From Bigelowiella natans CCMP2755 (lineage: Eukaryota > Cercozoa > Chlorarachniophyceae), in contig ADNK01003043.1 in NCBI GenBank assembly GCA_000320545.1, positions 1-56,334 on the forward strand: a stretch of DNA of 56,334 nucleotides, given 5' to 3'. This document shows positions 51,683-56,334 of this stretch, in pieces. Each line of letters opens with the position of its first letter. The stretch's first letter is position 1. The translations under genes and the position numbers were made by a program. A model generated the notes under the pieces. That model ran no database searches and was not told the DNA's origin. It saw only the letters and a program-made list of their open reading frames with translations.

Positions 51683-53989
51683 TCAATACCTGCTGGATGA
51701 GTTTGTATCTTGAACCCTAACGATTATCTCCAGCCGGTCTTTTCTGTACAGCACTTTGTAATGCTTAGAGAGCTCATACGAGGGGATTCTCCCGCGGATG
51801 TTGCCGTCTCGAGCTCGGATCAGCCAGTCGTGCATCAGATCCATAGACTTGTGAGAAGGAAGGGGAAGCGACCACCGCTCCATGAGCCTTTTGAAAATCC
51901 CAGGCCACATAGGCTTCGACGAGTAGATCCACGGATTCAGCGGCAGCGAAACGGTTCTCTCCTCGTCGTTGACCTCGACAGTCCCCCAGTACGCCTCGAG
52001 CTGCGCGCGGAACGACTCGGAGAGGAACTCAAGATGGTCAGAAAGGCGCTCCAGGCCCGGGATGAGGAGGGGCATATTAGCGTGGAGGAACGGCAGGACC
52101 TCGTCCCGCATCTTCCCTCGATCGCACCATTTCGGCGTTGAGTCCCATAGGTGCGGGATACCTAGATAGTCGGCGTCGTGGTACAGCTGTGCCTTGTTCA
52201 CGCGCAAGAGCGGCCTCCAAATCACCACGTCTTGCTCCTCTCCGATCTCCGCCATGCCGCGCAGTTGCTCGTACTTCTGGCCTTTGGCCACGTTTGAGAG
52301 CAAGTTCTCCCAGGTGTCCTGTCGGTTGTGGCCAAGCAAGACTGGATTTTGCATTATCATCTCATGTGTGATAGGGGCCTCCTCCTCCCCCCCCCCCTCC
52401 CCTCCGTGTGCTCTCATCGTCACCCGGAGCGTTTCTGCAATGGCAGCCTTGTAGACGTCGAAGCGAATCTCGCGGGTAATCTCCTCGTAGAAGCTCCTGT
52501 CCTTATCACGCGTCCGCTGAACCTCGGATATCCGCCGGGTAAACAGCGGCACGTCGAGCATTCGACACCAAGCTTCAACGAAACTTGCCTCGTGGTCCGC
52601 AGTGATGCGGTTAGCATAGTTAATGTGCACAGCGACGAGCACAGGTTTTGGCTGCTGCTCGGTAGCTCGAATCTTCTCCAAAGCACACTTTGCAGCGAAA
52701 AGCAGCGCCATCGAGTCAACGCCACCTGACACCGAGACCGTCAGTACACGCACGCCGCTGTCGGTAGGCTGCTCAAGCTGTGCCTTGAAGAAGCGGCAGA
52801 CCTCCTTCACGGTATCCAGCTCATACACGTACTTCCCGTCTTGGGTTTTACGGTCATTCACGGCCATAAGTGTCGTATTGATATCGGGGGTAGATTCGAG
52901 GATGGGTCGGAAACTCTCCCAACTGGCCCCCGCGCCCACGGCGGTACGCTCACGTTTCTGCCCGGCGGCTTCTAAGCTGACCATCAGGATGCTTTCCCGG
53001 TTAGCTACTTTGGCCTGAGCTTTCAACGTCGCTTTCTCGAACCGGTTCCAAAGAGCCTCGTCCTCTTCGCTGAGGCCGCCTTGCGCCACTCTTTGCTTCA
53101 CGAGTTTACGTTGCCACTGCCTCACGTGCTGGAGGGCGTCAGCACTGAAGAGGTGCCGCCAGGGCATCAGCAAGAATACCTGCCAGCTCGTCGGCCATCG
53201 GTAAACCTCATTGAGCCGATGTTGTAGTAGAAACCTCGTGCAATTAACAGCGTACGGCGATGCGATGTCCACAACTTCTAGAGCGCTGTGCAACCGTCGA
53301 TAGTGCCGCGACACCTGATCCCACAGAACGACGTGTGCAAGGAGCTGGTCCGAAGGCAAACTACGGAACTCTTTCTCAAGGGAACCCGCTTTCGTTCCGA
53401 GCAGACTCTGTGGAATTGAGGAGATTTCAGGCAAAAATTCTGCACATATTTTCTCGTCGAAGCGTTGATCCGTGCTAAACCAATGCCTGGAGCTTTCGAA
53501 CCAGAGAGCCAGGAGCCGGCTACACGTGGATTTCGACATCAACCAGCTCGGGCGCGCTTCTTCTGTTTGACTTCCTTCCCCCCTTTCTCCCACTGGTTGA
53601 GCCCTCTCCATCCCTGCCCCCCCAGAACCCCCAGCAAAGCCTTCCAGATTTGCCTTTGGCGGACGGAAGGATGATAGCCGGGATGAAACTCCAGAGATGC
53701 CTCCCAAGCCCCATTTTCCTGGGAAAACTCTTCTGGGCAGGTTGGTAGAAAGCCTCTGTTGAGTGCGGCCTCGAATCTTCACCCTGGCCCTGGAGGTGAA
53801 CGTCGGCCTTGAGCAGCCCACCCCCGCGGTGGTTATCCCCCCCCTGCCACCAACAGCTTTCGCATCAGCGCCGAGGCAGCAGCCGCCATTGTCCACCTCC
53901 CCGCAGTGGCTCCGCCAATTTACGAGGAAGACCCAGACTATCAGCCAGCGCCAACAAACCCATCCCTCGGAGCAGCGGGGGGGGCGCAT
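51683..53989 (-). CDS. tilS: DUF924 - tRNA(Ile)-lysidine synthase (TilS) fusion with organelle leader
   Basis: Single exon; the start at 53989 is chosen because it begins a hydrophobic leader (EGWVCWRWLIVWVFLVNW), giving 768 residues; the frame stays open 78 codons further upstream. A basic Ser/Arg-rich stretch (FTSRARVKIRGRTQQRLST) follows, so signal plus transit peptide is likely. A DUF924 domain at about 154-320 contains LALWFESSRHWFSTDQRFDE and LPSDQLLAHVVLWDQVSRHY. The TilS PP-loop VLTVSVSGGVDSMALLF (SGGVDS at 421-426) is followed by VAVHINYANRITADHEASF and LLGHNRQDTWENLL. TilS converts C34 of tRNA-Ile(CAU) to lysidine, so that it reads AUA in bacteria-derived translation, expected here in a plastid or mitochondrion. 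DUF924 is uncharacterised; its fusion to TilS is unusual to my knowledge. Lack of introns in an intron-dense region is notable. Confidence 0.88.
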   Translation of the reverse strand: MRPPRCSEGWVCWRWLIVWVFLVNWRSHCGEVDNGGCCLGADAKAVGGRGGITTAGVGCSRPTFTSRARVKIRGRTQQRLSTNLPRRVFPGKWGLGGISGVSSRLSSFRPPKANLEGFAGGSGGAGMERAQPVGERGEGSQTEEARPSWLMSKSTCSRLLALWFESSRHWFSTDQRFDEKICAEFLPEISSIPQSLLGTKAGSLEKEFRSLPSDQLLAHVVLWDQVSRHYRRLHSALEVVDIASPYAVNCTRFLLQHRLNEVYRWPTSWQVFLLMPWRHLFSADALQHVRQWQRKLVKQRVAQGGLSEEDEALWNRFEKATLKAQAKVANRESILMVSLEAAGQKRERTAVGAGASWESFRPILESTPDINTTLMAVNDRKTQDGKYVYELDTVKEVCRFFKAQLEQPTDSGVRVLTVSVSGGVDSMALLFAAKCALEKIRATEQQPKPVLVAVHINYANRITADHEASFVEAWCRMLDVPLFTRRISEVQRTRDKDRSFYEEITREIRFDVYKAAIAETLRVTMRAHGGEGGGEEEAPITHEMIMQNPVLLGHNRQDTWENLLSNVAKGQKYEQLRGMAEIGEEQDVVIWRPLLRVNKAQLYHDADYLGIPHLWDSTPKWCDRGKMRDEVLPFLHANMPLLIPGLERLSDHLEFLSESFRAQLEAYWGTVEVNDEERTVSLPLNPWIYSSKPMWPGIFKRLMERWSLPLPSHKSMDLMHDWLIRARDGNIRGRIPSYELSKHYKVLYRKDRLEIIVRVQDTNSSSRY

Positions 53990-54376
53990 GGTAGCCGGTG
54001 CTTCAAGTCGTAAGAGTGAGACTTGCTGAAGTATTAGCGCTGTGGTTTGTTGTCGCAGAGCAAAAATGAATGGCGTTTTATGGATAAAATAAAAGGATGT
54101 TTTTCTGATGACCGAACTGCACAACGTCGTGGGTGCAGAAGCAAAACCCAGGATGAGAATCTCAGTGGCCGCGCTTGCGCGCATGCTTGTAGCTTGTGCT
54201 GGCTTGCATGGAGGCATCTGCAACGCTTCGGATGGATTTAGAATGCGCAGCTTCGCCCAAGTGGTGTGGTGTTCACATGTGATCCAGTGATGACTGCATC
54301 AATGTGGTGTTCATTTTTCTTCCGTCACGTACCCGTCGCTCACTCGATCAGTGCCAGAGTGAGGAGACACGCTTCG

Positions 54377-54410
<34 letters not shown>

Positions 54411-55011
54411 GTGCATGTGCACATGCAACACAATGACACGTCACAATGCAAAGAAGCAGCGCTGGCAAAACTTCCTCACCATCAACCCCTGAAACGCGCT
54501 CTGGCTAGCTAGCTAGCTGGCTACTTTGATTCGATTCAAAAAAAATGAAACGTTCTCCAGCAAGCAACAAATGGTGCACTTTGGGCAGGCCGCACGTGTC
54601 TTGCGATGACAGACATGTAATGTAATTGCGTGCGCGCAACATGATACGCAGGGCTACCAAGCTAGCAAGTACACGGCCGCGTGCATTGAGTTAACAATGC
54701 TGCTGTGGCTCGATGGCATCGATGCGGTCCGCGACGAGCATGCAAGCACGTCGTGCACGACACAGCGCAGCTGCGCACAGCAATTGCCTGACAGCGACAC
54801 GTAGCTCATGCACAAGGTGCCACAGCATGCATTTTCTGAGTGCATGATAGCATTTAGTTCGAAACCCCGGAATGAGCACGAGCTTTGTCATGTCGTAGAA
54901 ACGCCACAGCAAACAGTGCATCCAAATGGTTCTGTTTTTCTCTGCCAGCCGGCCACATGATTTTCACATCGCTAGATCGCACAAATGCACATCGAATTAT
55001 GTCTCTCACTA
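53990..55011. other. Intergenic region with CATG-rich DNA
   Basis: TTGTCGCA occurs at 54050-54057, 61 bp from the TilS start but facing away. A (CA)n run is at 54377-54402. About 54150-54860 has the CATG/GCGC island style. No exon seen. Confidence 0.55.
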
Positions 55012-55950
55012 TTACTTTGTGGCCTTGATCTCGGTCTTTCCCGTCTTCAAGAATTTCTTTATGTCGACAACCTGGGGGAAAATACAACTTTGATTGAGGT
55101 ACACTGAACACATGCAGGCCCTCTACATTAAGACACCATTCTTGAGAAGGGAACAACTATCCTGTCGCTCCCAATGCTTCTATGAACTATACGATACTGT
55201 GATATCACACACACTCTCTCTCTCCTTCCCGCTCCCTCCCTCCCTCCCTCCCTCCCTCCCTCGATAATACCCAGTCTACGAGCGCATTCTCCGTCTTTGT
55301 GCGGAAGGTATGTCTGCGAACAGATATAGTAAGCGATATGGCCAACGCGTATACAGAACAACAACTCAACACTGCAACGAAGGGATAAAGGCAGAAGATG
55401 TTGTTGTCAAGACGAATATAATGGAGCTGTGTTGTATGATGCTGCTGCCGCTGCTGCTTCTCCCACATTTTCGTCCCCGATCCGAAGAACCCTGACGTCG
55501 CCTCTTCAATCTCAAACGCGTGCTGGTCAATTTTCGGAGCCTGCAGAAGGCAAAGGAGGGGGAAAGGGGAGAGACAGCTCTGTCAATCTGGGCCTTCATA
55601 CGAAGAGAAATGAGCAGAAAAGTAACATCGTTCATGCGTGCGAAATTGCCGGAAACCGGCCATTTTCATCAATTGAAACAGCAGCAATGGCAGCGCCATT
55701 TCTCACCAAACGTATAACGGACTGGTGCAGCTGAATGGAAGAATGGGCTGTGCTAGCGTCCCTGATCATTTAATAAGCAAAGAGGTGCACAGAACACTCA
55801 TATAAGGATCTTCGTCGGCCGCCGTTCCATTAAAGATGATACGGGGCATGCACTTCACGTTGTGTGTTCGAGGCGAAAATGTCACCCCAACGACCTGCTA
55901 TTCATGACGTGCATGATCCCGGAATTTGTGATGACGCAATACATCTGAAT

Positions 55951-55982
<32 letters not shown>

Positions 55983-55986
55983 CATA

Positions 55987-56026
<40 letters not shown>

Positions 56027-56088
56027 AAATATGAAGACGGCACACAGATATATGTATTTTTGCTTCTAATAATTCTGCCTGCATTTTA

Positions 56089-56127
<39 letters not shown>

Positions 56128-56255
56128 TCTCCCTCCCTCTTTCTCTCTCTCTAGATCGTCGCGTAATCTATTTCGGTCGGCAGATCCTGCCCTTCTAGCA
56201 CCTTCGTCCACGACGAAAACCCCATCGTCTTGCTCATGCGGGAAAGATCTCCCAC
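55012..56255 (-). CDS. PH-domain-like protein, 3' exons
   Basis: Exons that close in phase at the 3' end are 55540-55497, 55313-55271 and 55071-55012. Together they read APKIDQHAFEIEEAT, HTFRTKTENALVDW and VVDIKKFLKTGKTE up to the stop. The FEI...TFRTKTENALVDWVVDI pattern is the last strand and Trp helix of a PH domain. Upstream, 55894 to about 55796 encodes VVGVTFSPRTHNVKCMPRII with FNGTAADEDPYM. An exon starting at 56255 with RMSKTMGFSSWTK resembles the first PH strands and could splice after its Lys (about 56202) to 55894 in phase 0. The junction between 55796 and 55540 and the gene start are unresolved. A phosphoinositide-binding role is inferred only from the fold. Confidence 0.5.
55952..56023. 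repeat. (AC)n - (TG)n inverted microsatellite
   Basis: About 15 AC units, an 8-nt spacer ATCATATC, then about 17 TG units. The arms are reverse complements and could form a hairpin of about 30 bp. It lies in an intron of the PH-like gene. Confidence 0.9.
56092..56152. repeat. (CT)n microsatellite
   Basis: CT-rich run directly beside the TAG that ends one reading of the 56255 exon. A (CA)n run follows at 56274-56300, close to the window edge. Confidence 0.9.
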
Positions 56256-56334
56256 CTAATGTTTCCATGTACGTGCACACACACACACACACACACACAC
56301 GTCACCAATTTCATCTAACTGTATGAATAATATA

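Overview
This is nuclear DNA of a unicellular eukaryote. About sixteen gene models can be supported. Most are broken into many short exons by GT-AG introns of about 50-250 nt, and the intergenic and intronic DNA is full of microsatellites. I built the models by hand from reading frame, intron phase and family motifs, and almost every proposed junction closes in phase. One gene is an intronless tRNA(Ile)-lysidine synthase with a hydrophobic, then basic, N-terminal leader. That suggests an alga or other protist with a plastid (or an unusual mitochondrion) reached through the secretory route, but I cannot name the lineage.

Layout, left to right (+ or - is the coding strand): JmjC-domain protein (-, runs off the left edge to 3225); unrecognised Ser/His-rich protein (+, 4197-7220); sigma-like glutathione S-transferase (-, 7998-9108); damaged or partial NmrA-like oxidoreductase (+, 9530-10007); PH plus SAM adaptor (-, 10629-14789); intronless polyubiquitin-like fusion (-, 16327-18588) inside CATG-rich repetitive DNA; membrane-anchored methyltransferase (-, 19816-21058) divergent from a multi-pass membrane protein (+, 21362-23051); small membrane protein (+, 24261-24794); a 33-exon type I membrane receptor with an NHL propeller and about 14 EGF modules (-, 24994-32861); hot-dog thioesterase (+, 33783-34675); Mis18-domain protein (-, 35817-36874); double-WW protein (-, 38681-40375) divergent from a Kelch protein (+, 40930-42950); a four-domain alpha-carbonic anhydrase with one membrane anchor (-, 45087-49331); a DUF924-TilS fusion (-, 51683-53989); and the 3' exons of a PH-like gene (-, 55012-56255).

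The genes do not form one pathway. Shared themes are surface or secreted enzymes and receptors (carbonic anhydrase, NHL-EGF receptor), and cytoplasmic scaffolds (PH-SAM, double WW, Kelch). The last two are divergently transcribed and both begin Met-Gly followed by cysteines, a pattern for lipid attachment. Three divergent pairs are separated by only 303-554 bp and each gap carries two or more copies of an eight-base word, TTGTCGCA, which I propose as a promoter element.

The most unusual finding is the ubiquitin gene. Its third ubiquitin stops at Lys63, is followed by about 270 residues of another domain, and only then does the ubiquitin tail [10 protein letters not shown] appear. Gene-poor stretches are either AT-rich, microsatellite-rich, or CATG/GCATGC-rich islands. 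One island holds two diverged direct copies that differ mostly by C to T and G to A changes.
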